Of a DNA stretch of 64,000 bases, positions 35,201 through 43,109 are shown in pieces; the stretch's first letter is position 1, and each line of letters starts with the position of its first letter. The position numbers and the translations under genes were made by a program. The DNA lies in contig CAZTKJ010000005.1 of assembly GCA_964614185.1 (NCBI GenBank), positions 30,970-94,969 of the forward strand. The letters run 5' to 3'. Below the pieces are notes generated by a model. That model did not search any database and was not told the origin of the DNA. It was given only the letters and a program-made list of their open reading frames with translations. This stretch comes from Suilimivivens sp964614185. GTDB taxonomy: Bacteria > Bacillota > Clostridia > Lachnospirales > Lachnospiraceae.

Positions 35201-35971
35201 TTAATTTAACAATGCATTATTAGTGCTTAAGAATCTTTGAATTAACTGTGCAAATCCTTCTGCGTTTGATAATATAGCTGGGTGTCCTCCTTGATTGAAA
35301 AAATAAACTTTTGCGTTAGGAATAACAGTTGACATTTGCTTGTATTCATCTTCAAGATTGGGTCTACACATTTCGTCTTTTTTGCTCCCAACTAATAGGG
35401 TAGGCACTTTTAATTCGTTTAGAAATTTATGGAATAGAGGCCGTTTTTCTTTAGCACATTGCAATAGTGCTTCGGTATCAAGGTCAACGACCTTCTCCCA
35501 ATCTTCGCCTTGACACCATTCATAAAACTGTCTTGATTGCAAATCGTTTTTTGCCCTTGTTCTTTCTGAAAGTAAATTATCAGAAAAATTATCATTAAGC
35601 GTTCGTCCGTCAAAACTATCAGCTACAATCGCATAAATTAAATCCGGGCGTTCTAAAGCGGCATTAACAGCTACCCATGCACCGCCACTCGTTCCAACCA
35701 AATTAACCTTTCCACAATTCAAATGCTCAATAAGAGCAATTGTCTGCAAAGCTTCATCATGCCACATATCTGGTGGGAATTTTTTGATTCTGTCTGATTG
35801 TCCGTTACCTAAAAAATCAATAAGAATACATCTGAAATTTATAGCATACAACGGCATAAGAATTTCAAACATTTTGGAAGAGGCTGTATTCCCATGCAAA
35901 AAAATAAGCGGTTCACCTTGTCCATATTCTTTATAAAAACAACTATTATGTTTATAGTTAAAATAGGGCAT
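35201..35971 (-). CDS. Alpha/beta hydrolase
   Basis: A 256-residue alpha/beta-hydrolase. The oxyanion region is PLIFLHGNTASSKMF, the nucleophile elbow is GTSGGAW (Ser), the Asp is in LLVGSKKDEMC, and the His is in FNQGGHPAILSN. Length fits the small esterase/lipase-like group. Start at 35971 after AAGGAG. Substrate cannot be assigned. Confidence 0.9.
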   Translation of the reverse strand: MPYFNYKHNSCFYKEYGQGEPLIFLHGNTASSKMFEILMPLYAINFRCILIDFLGNGQSDRIKKFPPDMWHDEALQTIALIEHLNCGKVNLVGTSGGAWVAVNAALERPDLIYAIVADSFDGRTLNDNFSDNLLSERTRAKNDLQSRQFYEWCQGEDWEKVVDLDTEALLQCAKEKRPLFHKFLNELKVPTLLVGSKKDEMCRPNLEDEYKQMSTVIPNAKVYFFNQGGHPAILSNAEGFAQLIQRFLSTNNALLN

Positions 35972-36057
35972 TTTCTATCACTCCTTGGCTTCAGATATTG
36001 AGTTAATTATAATTATATAAGTGGTAATTAAAAACCTCCTGTTCTTTCTTAAAATAA

Positions 36058-36087
36058 AAATGTGCCACGTATGTTCGTGACACATTT
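36058..36087 (-). terminator. Terminator after the CD3324-like gene
   Basis: A 12-base stem with one mismatch (36058-36069 with 36076-36087) is followed on the minus strand by a T-rich tail (TTATTTTA), directly after the stop codon. Confidence 0.7.
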
Positions 36088-36092
36088 CTAAG

Positions 36093-36362
36093 TTACATTT
36101 TTTCCTGCCTAAGTATTCTTTGTATGCTTTTCTCTGTCAAAAAATATTTTTCCGATATCTGTTTTATTGTCATTCCATTTTGACGGTCTGAACAGATTTG
36201 GCAATTACGGGAAGCTAAAACTTGTTTAGTATCTGTGTTTTCTCCCCAATGCTTTTTGTGCATCTGCTTTTTAGGAATATAAATCACTTTACCGTCTACA
36301 TATTCTTGAATTTGTTCGATTAACTCCTTCGGCAGTAGATTCGTTGAGTCCTGATAGACCAT
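36093..36362 (-). CDS. CD3324-like small helix-turn-helix protein
   Basis: An 89-residue protein. The first half (LLPKELIEQIQEYVDGKVIYIPKK) and KKHWGENTDTKQVL match the CD3324 family of clostridial proteins related to Mor-type regulators; the second half (RQNGMTIKQISEKYFLTEKSIQRILRQ) is a helix-turn-helix. It probably binds DNA, target unknown. The start has TAGGAGGTGC. An inverted repeat lies just upstream of the gene. Confidence 0.8.
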   Translation of the reverse strand: MVYQDSTNLLPKELIEQIQEYVDGKVIYIPKKQMHKKHWGENTDTKQVLASRNCQICSDRQNGMTIKQISEKYFLTEKSIQRILRQEKM

Positions 36363-36395
36363 TTTGCACCTCCTAAACTGTCGCTTTTAGGATTC

Positions 36396-36450
36396 GCAAA
36401 GGCTACTATCACTCAAAAATTATTTTACGTGCAATAGCCTTTGCTATGCA
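36396..36450. repeat. Inverted repeat upstream of the CD3324-like gene
   Basis: GCAAAGGCTA (36396-36405) and its exact complement TAGCCTTTGC (36435-36444) flank an AT-rich centre. The right part, TGCAATAGCC...GCTATGCA, recurs in slightly altered form near 63127-63146, again just upstream of a minus-strand gene. It may be a small dispersed element. Confidence 0.55.
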
Positions 36451-36580
36451 CAAAATTTTGTTCCCATAAATTGGCACTCCTTTCTACTGGTCAAAGGGTT
36501 GCTCCATTGTCCTCATATTGAGTTTAATAGAAAGTCTACATTTTTATTATATACATTCCAGCAGATAATAGCAATCGCTT

Positions 36581-36805
36581 TTAAAAATATAGGGATAAGA
36601 TTGTTTTGAGAGCTAAAGTACTCATTCCTGATCCACAGCCTACATCTAATATTCGTATGCATACTTTATCTATTCTATTTACCAAATCAATTCTTTTGGT
36701 TTCTCTATTTTTGCCATCCCAATAAGTCGGAAATTGTTGATTTGAATATATTTCGTTTTTCGATCCACTTGAATAACGCCAGAAAATATGATATATTATA
36801 AACAT
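36581..36805 (-). pseudogene. Fragment of a SAM-dependent methyltransferase gene
   Basis: The frame contains ...YWDGKNRETKRIDLVNRI followed by motif I, RILDVGCGSGMSTLALK, of a class I methyltransferase, then stops within ten residues. The remaining domain (motifs II-IV) is absent, and no plausible start site with a ribosome binding site is visible. It is read as a leftover. Its upstream end is overlapped by the promoter of the small RNA on the other strand. Confidence 0.6.
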
Positions 36806-36897
36806 ATAAGGGAAACAACCGCCCACAAGGGTTGACCAACGGAAAAGAATAGAAATTCCACCCTCTCTACTAGCCAAGTATACAAGGGTGGTTTTTC
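36804..36897 (+). ncRNA. Putative antitoxin RNA convergent with the 27-aa toxin
   Basis: A promoter TTGAAT (36769-36774)-17-TATATT (36792-36797) on the plus strand reads toward the toxin gene and ends after about 94 bases at the hairpin 36858-36891, which has a TTTTTC tail on this strand. The toxin mRNA comes from the other direction and should end at the same hairpin, so the two RNAs are complementary over their 3' ends. This is the layout of known type I modules with convergent RNAs. No coding frame is apparent. Confidence 0.55.
36858..36891. terminator. Shared terminator of toxin mRNA and convergent RNA
   Basis: CCACCCT (36858-36864) pairs with AGGGTGG (36885-36891). Plus strand tail is TTTTTCTATTT; the minus strand tail AATTTCTATTCTTTT is weaker. 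Confidence 0.7.
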
Positions 36898-36919
36898 TAT
36901 TTAAAAATCCAGAAAAACG

Positions 36920-37003
36920 CTACTGACTTATCGAAATGATTAAGGTCAGTAATGCAAGAATGAACATCCCAAAAGACATAAGATCTTTGAAATCAAACTT
37001 CAT
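36920..37003 (-). CDS. 27-residue holin-like toxin peptide (type I system)
   Basis: A tiny gene below usual size limits: MKFDFKDLMSFGMFILALL then TLIISISQ and stop. It has a polar N-terminus and one membrane helix, as in the putative holin-like toxin (Hol_Tox) peptides of Firmicutes. A strong GGAGGTGG site lies upstream and can be closed by pairing GGAGG (minus strand of 37012-37016) with CCTCC (of 37031-37035), a normal trick to delay toxin translation. It has its own promoter and a convergent RNA. Toxicity is inferred from the family. Confidence 0.75.
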   Translation of the reverse strand: MKFDFKDLMSFGMFILALLTLIISISQ

Positions 37004-37073
37004 CCGCACCACCTCCCATCTTTTGTAATAGGAGGCCAACACCTTGCAGTGACACGATTGTTCCCATATTCTA

Positions 37074-37102
37074 ATTTTACCATATACTACACGATTCTAC
37101 AA
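37074..37102 (-). promoter_or_regulatory. Promoter of the 27-aa toxin gene
   Basis: Minus-strand TTGTAG (37102-37097) and TAAAAT (37079-37074), 17-base spacer; the mRNA leader would be about 65 bases. The rest of the 37.1-37.33 kb gap holds an A/T-rich region and, near 37290, a TATAAT that probably serves the next gene, flanked by AGTGTA/TACACT. Confidence 0.6.
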
Positions 37103-37326
37103 TTATTCATTGTTCATTTTTATCAATTAAACGATTATTTATATTTTCAATTTTATCCTTTTCCTTACACCTTATAAGAGCAAAAACAAGGGAAACAAAA
37201 TCTGATAGCAGAATCTGCATTCAACTGTAAGTAGAATGGAGCTTTTGGATTCAAGTATTTGGTTAGTGTAAATGACTCAATAGGTATATTATAATTGAAA
37301 TACACTATAGAGTCGGAGGTTGCAAA

Positions 37327-38571
37327 ATGCTTGATAATAAAAAAATATCGGAATTTATTTCAAATAAAAGGAAACAACTTGGCATGACACAGACAGAAGT
37401 GGCTGAAAAATTAAAAATCTCTTTTCAGGCTGTTTCAAAATGGGAAAATGGTACCTTGCCAAATGTGGAAGTTTTAGTAGAGCTGGCTAAAGTTTTGAAT
37501 ACGACGGTTGACGAGATTCTTGTGGGGAGGGATAAGAACACCGAGACCTTTTCATATAGTAAAGCCGGAGTGGACATTTCTTATACGAACACTATCAAAA
37601 GTGAAATGGCGGTATATCTGAAAACGGATAACGAACGCGTTTTAAATGGCGTAGGTCCTTTTGCATCTCTATACGATATAGGATTTTCAAATATAGAAGA
37701 TCCTATATTGGTTTTAAAATCAGAAGAACCTGGTTCTAAACAAAAATTAGCTATGGAGTACGGGTACAGCGAGTCGATATGTCATGATATGATAAATCAT
37801 TTGGTAAATGATATTGCAGTAATGGGAGCGAAACCGCTTGCAGTACTTGACACTATTGTGTGTGGAAAGGCAGAAAAAGAAACAATAAAGTCTTTTGTGA
37901 AAGGCATATCCGAAGCGTGTCAGGAAAACGAATGTAATTTGGTTGGTGGAGAAACTTCCATCCAACCGGATGTTGTCGGTAGTGGATTATATATACTCAC
38001 GTCTAGTATTGCAGGTATCGTTTCCAGAAGTAATGTCATTGATGGCGCCGATATCCACCAAGGAGATATTGTGCTGGCAATAGCCTCGAATGGTCTTCAT
38101 ACAAACGGTTATACATTAGTTCGGTTGTTGATGGAAAAAATGCCACAAATAAAACTGGACAAGATAAGTGGAGAAACTTTTATTGAACAAATTATGAAAC
38201 CACACACGCCATACTACAAGTCAATAAAATGTCTATTTTCTGATAGTAGCGTTCATGGTATGGCGCATATCACCGGTGGTGGTATAGAAGGAAATTTAGG
38301 CAGGATCATTCCGAACGGGTTATGTGCTGAAATATATTTGGATCAGGTAAAACCATTGCCCATATTTTCTTATATCAAAGCAGTCGGAAATATTGATGAA
38401 ACTGAAATGCTCTCTACATTTAATTGTGGCGTCGGCATGATTGTTGTTGTAGAAAGACAACATGCAAAGCGGGTAACAGAACTTATCCAAAATCATTATG
38501 ATTGCTACGAAATTGGTATAATTGAAACTGGGAGCAAAAAAGTAAGTTTTAAGAATCATATTACTTGGTGA
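37327..38571 (+). CDS. XRE helix-turn-helix fused to a PurM/AIR-synthase-like domain
   Basis: A 414-residue fusion. Residues 7-62 are an XRE-type helix-turn-helix (RKQLGMTQTEVAEKLKI); from about 75 to the end the chain follows PurM along its full length: AGVDISYTN, LVNDIAVMGAKPLAVLD, NLVGGETSIQPD, IASNGLHTNGYTLVR, AHITGGGIEGNLGR and FNCGVGM. The PurM loop normally written SGTDGVGTK is here LKSEEPGSK, losing the Asp and neighbouring Gly, so normal AIR synthesis is doubtful. It could be a regulator that senses a purine intermediate or nucleotide. Start at 37327 after CGGAGG; single gene with a terminator. Confidence 0.82.
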   Translation: MLDNKKISEFISNKRKQLGMTQTEVAEKLKISFQAVSKWENGTLPNVEVLVELAKVLNTTVDEILVGRDKNTETFSYSKAGVDISYTNTIKSEMAVYLKTDNERVLNGVGPFASLYDIGFSNIEDPILVLKSEEPGSKQKLAMEYGYSESICHDMINHLVNDIAVMGAKPLAVLDTIVCGKAEKETIKSFVKGISEACQENECNLVGGETSIQPDVVGSGLYILTSSIAGIVSRSNVIDGADIHQGDIVLAIASNGLHTNGYTLVRLLMEKMPQIKLDKISGETFIEQIMKPHTPYYKSIKCLFSDSSVHGMAHITGGGIEGNLGRIIPNGLCAEIYLDQVKPLPIFSYIKAVGNIDETEMLSTFNCGVGMIVVVERQHAKRVTELIQNHYDCYEIGIIETGSKKVSFKNHITW

Positions 38572-38580
38572 AAAGAGAAA

Positions 38581-38618
38581 CACCTCCAGCATAAGTCGTT
38601 AGACTTGTGCCGGGGGTG
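38581..38618 (+). terminator. Terminator after the HTH-PurM-like gene
   Basis: A 17-base imperfect stem (38581-38597 with 38602-38618) with a four-base loop, followed by TATTTCG, just after the stop codon. Confidence 0.75.
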
Positions 38619-38650
38619 TATTTCGCTCTCAAACGCCGAGAGCTTTTACT

Positions 38651-39166
38651 TTACGAGAAAGCAGAATATAAGCATCTTTCCGCAAGAATAACAGACGCAG
38701 CTACATTGCTTGTAGTTTCTTTCAATATCACAAACATGTTCTTTAACCAAAAATATTCTGCCTGTGGGTTACCTTTTACCCATGCTAATCTGATAGAAGT
38801 AAATCCCTTCAGTTTCAGATAATCACATAGTTCAGAAATAATTTCTGAACCGATACCTTTTTTCTGTATTTCCGTATCTGTCATAAAAAAGCCTATATAT
38901 GCAATTTTCTCCTCCGGATAACCATATATTAAATCCATAACCGCAATTAATTTTCCACCTGCGTAAAACCCTATATAAGATTTGTCATCAGCCTTGACAT
39001 TTGGCGGAAGCGCAAGCATGTCTTCTTTGATGCTTTCCTCCGTAACCATTGGCGGGCAATATTCATAATATAATTTGTTTTCGCAGCATAAATTAAAAAT
39101 ATCTTGAATATCACTATTTCCAAGCTTTTTTACAACATACTTATTTGATAATTCTTTTATATCCAT
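38651..39166 (-). CDS. GNAT family N-acetyltransferase
   Basis: A 171-residue acetyltransferase. GKLIAVMDLIYGYPEEKIAYIGFFMTD is the core strand pair, EIQKKGIGSEIISELC the acetyl-CoA loop, and IRLAWVKGNPQAEYFWLKN the C-terminal half. Start after AGGTGG. It is about 100 bases downstream of the ABC transporter gene stop and may follow it on one transcript. Substrate unknown. Confidence 0.87.
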   Translation of the reverse strand: MDIKELSNKYVVKKLGNSDIQDIFNLCCENKLYYEYCPPMVTEESIKEDMLALPPNVKADDKSYIGFYAGGKLIAVMDLIYGYPEEKIAYIGFFMTDTEIQKKGIGSEIISELCDYLKLKGFTSIRLAWVKGNPQAEYFWLKNMFVILKETTSNVAASVILAERCLYSAFS

Positions 39167-39268
39167 TCTTCCACCTTTGCATATTTAGGCTTGCCAGTTT
39201 CTTTGTTCTTTATGACATTTCCATATATCAAAATAACATTACTATTTTGCTTATTAAGCAGACTTGCG

Positions 39269-41017
39269 TTAAAATTTCTCTTTTTCTTTCTTGTACAGTT
39301 CAAAAAAATAACCGTTATTTTCCAGCAATTCTTCAAAAGTTCCATTGCCGACGATCTGTCCATCCTTAAATACAATGACTCGGTCAAATTCACTGATTGA
39401 AGACAAACGATGAGCAATAGCAATTACTGTGGCATACTTCACCTGTTCTAAAACATTTCTCATGACAATGCTTTCCGTTACATTATCCAGTGCTGATGTT
39501 GCTTCATCTAAAATAACTATGTCAGAATGGTCAAACCACAGTCTGGCTAATGCCAGTCGCTGCTTTTCTCCGCCTGATAAACAGGTTCCTTTTTCACCAA
39601 TTCTCGTATCCACTCCATTGTCCAATGATACAACCTTTGACAGCAACTGTGTATTTTCAAGACTTTTATAAATATCATCATCCGAAACTTCTTTGTCAAA
39701 CACCAGATTTTCTCTGATTGTGCCATCAAATACAGGTGTATCCTGGGATAAGTAGGATACTTTTTCATACAGCGATTCCAACGAAAAATTTTTTAGCGGT
39801 TTATCATCAAAACGAATCTCGCCTTCTTCATACTTAAGTAATCCAATCAATACTTTTGCCAATGTAGATTTTCCGGAACCTGACTCACCTACAAAGGCTA
39901 TCTTTTCTCCCTTCTTAATGGTCAGGCTGACAGATTTAAGCATTTTTAAATTACAATGGCGCAGGTCATTGCAAGAAGCCTCTGAATCATTACCTCCGGG
40001 CAACGCTTTTTCATAAGAAAATGACAAACCGTCAACACGAATCTCTTTTAAGAGCGTATCAAAAGAGGCGCCTTCTGACAGCTGCATATCCTCTTTTAAA
40101 TCTAACAGTCCCATAAGCCGCAGCCACGCCGTTTTGTTCAGTTTGTACTGAACATAAATAACGTTAAATATTGCAATAGGAGTGTAGGCATTATCAATCA
40201 ACGTGATCAATGCCACTATAGAGCCAACAGACAAATGGCTGTTTTTCCATACGTATGTCAGAATCCCAATATCCAGACAAGCGACTAACAATGCAAATAT
40301 CGTAAAAAACGCTTCATGTATCATGGTCATTTTTACTTTTGATGACACAATGATCCTCTTGGCTCCTAATGCTTTTTTTATCTCATTTGGGAATTGGTGT
40401 TTCATACGGAAAACAGGCATTTCCATAAAACCACGTACAAGAAAATGGTTGAGTTCCTCCTCATTAGTTAATATCTTTTCCTTGATCTGGTATAATCCTT
40501 TAAGCAGCAAATTAGTCACTATAAACACAACGATATATCCTGCCATAAGAAAATAGGTTATATTTCTGTCTATTTTCCAAATAAAGTATAAACTAAACAA
40601 GATTGTTGGAAGTAAATTTCTAACAACACAGAACCAAAAGTCATAGAGAACACCTTTTCCTGCATTGGCACCATTTTCAATTTGCTGTACTAACTTTCCT
40701 GTTCCCAGCTTTTGATATTCGGCATAATCCATTCTGCCTATTTTCTGTAATGCCAGTAATTTGAAATCCAGATAGATCTCATTTCCCAGTTTTGCTGCCG
40801 GATACTCATCCAAATAGTTCATTCCATAGTTTACAAAAAGGACAATACCATAAAACAAGATTCCATAAGCGGTTATTGTCCTGTCTGTCAATCCATCTAT
40901 GATCCTTTGAAAACAGTCAGTCTTATAATTTAACATAAATGCATTGAATAATCCTATTACCAGATACACAATAACCCAATTTCTATTATTTTTTAAAATT
41001 TCTTTCATATAGCGCAT
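39269..41017 (-). CDS. ABC exporter half-transporter (membrane + ATPase)
   Basis: A 582-residue protein with about six N-terminal helices and a C-terminal nucleotide-binding domain: Walker A GESGSGKST near residue 378, Q-loop SYLSQDTP, signature LSGGEKQR, Walker B DIVILDEATSALD and the switch His in IAHRLSS. It would work as a homodimer, since no second half gene is adjacent. The substrate may be a peptide, lipid or drug. The start at 41017 has AAGGAG. A LytTR-DUF3021 pair lies upstream on the same strand and may control it. Confidence 0.92.
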   Translation of the reverse strand: MRYMKEILKNNRNWVIVYLVIGLFNAFMLNYKTDCFQRIIDGLTDRTITAYGILFYGIVLFVNYGMNYLDEYPAAKLGNEIYLDFKLLALQKIGRMDYAEYQKLGTGKLVQQIENGANAGKGVLYDFWFCVVRNLLPTILFSLYFIWKIDRNITYFLMAGYIVVFIVTNLLLKGLYQIKEKILTNEEELNHFLVRGFMEMPVFRMKHQFPNEIKKALGAKRIIVSSKVKMTMIHEAFFTIFALLVACLDIGILTYVWKNSHLSVGSIVALITLIDNAYTPIAIFNVIYVQYKLNKTAWLRLMGLLDLKEDMQLSEGASFDTLLKEIRVDGLSFSYEKALPGGNDSEASCNDLRHCNLKMLKSVSLTIKKGEKIAFVGESGSGKSTLAKVLIGLLKYEEGEIRFDDKPLKNFSLESLYEKVSYLSQDTPVFDGTIRENLVFDKEVSDDDIYKSLENTQLLSKVVSLDNGVDTRIGEKGTCLSGGEKQRLALARLWFDHSDIVILDEATSALDNVTESIVMRNVLEQVKYATVIAIAHRLSSISEFDRVIVFKDGQIVGNGTFEELLENNGYFFELYKKEKEKF

Positions 41018-41269
41018 AACTGTACTCCTTTTCTAATGTCAATATTCCCATTGAAACAGTACAGTTGTGACTGTCAGCAAGTTTCATTTTCCTCAGCACA
41101 ATCTGCTAACAGTTTTCATCAACTGTACTGAGTAATTATCTCGTATATATTTCATTAAATGAATTCACCTCAATCCTATTCTATATCATTAATAATCTTT
41201 ATTATAACACACTCTTTGTCCCCTGTAAGGACCAAGTCTCTATTGTATAAACTGCCTGAGATTTTGGAG

Positions 41270-41743
41270 TCAGTTCACATTATCATTGTCCTGTCTCTTG
41301 TGCAAAGCCTCATTCATTTTTTTGACATTCTGTCTGCCTCTGGTATACTGTACAACCCATACAATGGCAAAAATAAAAGTAAAAACACCAAAATAACTTA
41401 GAACTCCTTTTAAACTATGTTCCATCCAAAAGGTAACATAAGCTATCGGCATCATGATTACTGAAACAATCAAAAAATAAATCCCTGTCTGTTTCACGAT
41501 CCCCCAGTCCTCTATTTGCCATATTACAGAGCTTCCTGCACATCCCATACCCAATATTCCGCATAAAGCTGCCTGCAGCAAAACAGCATTGATTTCACTC
41601 CCTATCATAACGGTCAATTCAGGTACGCACGGAAAATAATAGCCATTTCCCCATATCAGAGAAGTAATGATGGTTATCAGATATCCTATTGATAATCCAA
41701 TTGGAAAGCCTGATATACTACGCAAAAATATTTTCTTTTTCAT
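41270..41743 (-). CDS. DUF3021 membrane protein
   Basis: A 157-residue protein with four predicted membrane helices (SGFPIGLSIGYLITIITSLIW, VLLQAALCGILGMGC, TGIYFLIVSVIMMPIAYVTF, GVFTFIFAIVWVVQY). This pattern and its place just behind a LytTR gene fit DUF3021, which is thought to regulate or anchor the paired LytTR protein. The gap to that gene is ten bases. Confidence 0.83.
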   Translation of the reverse strand: MKKKIFLRSISGFPIGLSIGYLITIITSLIWGNGYYFPCVPELTVMIGSEINAVLLQAALCGILGMGCAGSSVIWQIEDWGIVKQTGIYFLIVSVIMMPIAYVTFWMEHSLKGVLSYFGVFTFIFAIVWVVQYTRGRQNVKKMNEALHKRQDNDNVN

Positions 41744-41753
41744 GTTTATTACC

Positions 41754-42194
41754 TCACATTCCTAATATTTTTTTAATTTTTGAAACATATCGTCTTGATA
41801 CATAAGTTGTTGTTCCATTCATTAGTTCGACACAAATGGTGCCGGTAAAGCTTAAATCAAAATTTTTAACCTTTTTCAGGTTAATAATTTCTGAATTTGA
41901 GATACGAACAAACTGAGATGAACTCAATCTCTCCTCCACTTCATAAAGTCTAAGTCGTAAAGTATATTCCCCATTATTTGTTACTGCAAACACCTTACCG
42001 TTGCTAGCATAAAGTTTGAACAAATCATTTTGCTCTAAGACTTCAATTTTTCCGTTCTTACTGCCGGAAATGATTTGAGGATTATTTTCGGATAGTTTTT
42101 TCATAACATTGTTGACTTCTTCAGTCATAGAAGCCGTCAGTATGATTATTTTAGGTTCAGTATAGGAATCATCGATTTTTATCTCAACCTGCAT
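41754..42194 (-). CDS. LytTR-family DNA-binding regulator
   Basis: A 146-residue protein; the C-terminal LytTR DNA-binding domain is seen in FAVTNNGEYTLRLRLYEVE, FVRISNSEIINLKKVK and YVSRRYVSKIKKIL. No receiver domain is present, so it is the stand-alone form that pairs with DUF3021. The frame is open to 42281, but AAAGGAGGAAG lies just before the ATG at 42194, which I use. It probably regulates its own operon and perhaps the ABC exporter. Confidence 0.9.
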   Translation of the reverse strand: MQVEIKIDDSYTEPKIIILTASMTEEVNNVMKKLSENNPQIISGSKNGKIEVLEQNDLFKLYASNGKVFAVTNNGEYTLRLRLYEVEERLSSSQFVRISNSEIINLKKVKNFDLSFTGTICVELMNGTTTYVSRRYVSKIKKILGM

Positions 42195-42390
42195 GTTACT
42201 TCCTCCTTTCTGTGCTGTCATTATATGAAAAACAGATATCTCCTTCAATAGATTTTCAACAGGCGGTTGATTATAGAACACAAGTGGTAAGAATAGAGCA
42301 ATATATAATGGCAGGGATTTCTCCCTGTCGCTTTCCTGTCATTTTATCAACTCCTGTGCATTGCACAATGCAGCTTTAATTTTAGGTATA

Positions 42391-42423
42391 AAAATACCAC
42401 TAGCCATTGCTGACCAGTGGTAT
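42391..42423 (-). terminator. Terminator after the 59-aa Cys-rich protein gene
   Basis: ATACCACT (42394-42401) pairs with AGTGGTAT (42416-42423); the minus strand continues with TTTTATACC. The stem starts at the stop codon. Confidence 0.65.
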
Positions 42424-42602
42424 CAATAATTATGCCACTCACAATCTCTACAGATTTCTTCCCAATCAGGAAGTATTGTATATTCTTTTGGAATACTGTC
42501 TTTTTTTAGGATTCCATCAACTGCATCAGAATTTTCTATGCAGTCAATATCCTCAATCATTCTACCGACTAGCGGACACATCACAAAATCATTATCTGGC
42601 AT
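42423..42602 (-). CDS. Small Cys-containing protein of unknown function (59 aa)
   Basis: A short gene missed by size filters. It begins MPDNDFVMCPLVGRMIEDID, continues through CIENSDAVDGILKKDS and ends EEICRDCEWHNY. Four Cys residues (near 9, 21, 51 and 54) suggest a small zinc-binding fold. A strong GGAGGTGATAAAA site precedes the ATG at 42602 and a terminator follows. I recall similar clostridial small proteins, but without known function. It lies downstream of the tRNA-Met/Val terminator. Confidence 0.75.
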   Translation of the reverse strand: MPDNDFVMCPLVGRMIEDIDCIENSDAVDGILKKDSIPKEYTILPDWEEICRDCEWHNY

Positions 42603-42670
42603 TTTTTATCACCTCCATTGCGGCTTTTGTGCGTTCATCATACTGTTTCTAAATGCAACACAAAATAAGA

Positions 42671-42694
42671 AAACACCGCATTTTCACGGTGTTT
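42671..42694 (-). terminator. Terminator of the tRNA-Val/tRNA-Met operon
   Basis: AAACACCG pairs with CGGTGTTT around an eight-base A/T-rich loop; the minus strand continues with TCTTATTTTG. Confidence 0.8.
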
Positions 42695-42699
42695 TTGAA

Positions 42700-42773
42700 T
42701 AGCGAGAGGGGGATTTGAACCCTCGACACTACGGGTATGAACCGTATGCTCTAGCCAACTGAGCTATCTCGCC
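42700..42773 (-). tRNA. tRNA-Met (anticodon CAT)
   Basis: A 74-base cloverleaf: acceptor GGCGAGA with TCTCGCT, D-stem GCTC/GAGC, anticodon loop TTCATAC and T-stem GAGGG/CCCCC. The first acceptor pair is G-U, not the mismatch of an initiator tRNA, so it is more likely an elongator (or Ile2 with modified CAT). Confidence 0.93.
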
Positions 42774-42832
42774 ATATAAAATTATATATCCTGCCAAAAT
42801 CACACTTCTTTCAAAATGTTCTTTTGCAAGAG

Positions 42833-42905
42833 TGGGACCTACAGGGCTCGAACCTGTGACCCTCTGCTTGTAAGGCAGATGCTCTCCCAGCTGAGCTAAG
42901 ATCCC
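42833..42905 (-). tRNA. tRNA-Val (anticodon TAC)
   Basis: A 73-base cloverleaf: acceptor GGGATCT with AGGTCCC (one G-U pair), anticodon stem TCTGC/GCAGA, loop CTTACAA giving TAC, and T-stem ACAGG/CCTGT. It is the first gene of a two-tRNA operon, 59 bases before tRNA-Met. Confidence 0.94.
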
Positions 42906-42939
42906 AAGCCTGTGGCTCATTTCTGCAAGCCACTTTGCT

Positions 42940-42968
42940 AATATACCATTTATGGAAAAGCTTGTCAA
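42940..42968 (-). promoter_or_regulatory. Promoter of the tRNA-Val/tRNA-Met operon
   Basis: Minus-strand TTGACA (42968-42963) and TATATT (42945-42940), 17-base spacer, about 35 bases before tRNA-Val. The remaining bases to 43109 hold no recognisable feature. Confidence 0.85.
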
Positions 42969-43109
42969 GTCATTTGGGTAATTTTCATAGAGGAAAATTT
43001 CCTCCGAAAAATTTCTCTCTGTTGCCTGAAATACGGACTTGCAGTTATCCCTGCTGCAAGTCCATATCCTGACAAGGTTATCAGTAACCATTCCTCACAT
43101 GTCAACTAT

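Noticed and set aside
35029..35223. Plus-strand 64-codon frame after the HD gene
   Set aside because: No ribosome binding site; it covers a terminator-like hairpin and ends in the alpha/beta hydrolase gene on the other strand.
29416..37003. Phage or integrative element with integrase
   Set aside because: No integrase, transposase, relaxase or structural phage gene was found in the window, so only an accessory region is claimed.
42729..43091. 120-codon minus-strand frame over the tRNA-Met and tRNA-Val genes
   Set aside because: It reads straight through two tRNA genes; such frames are classical false positives.
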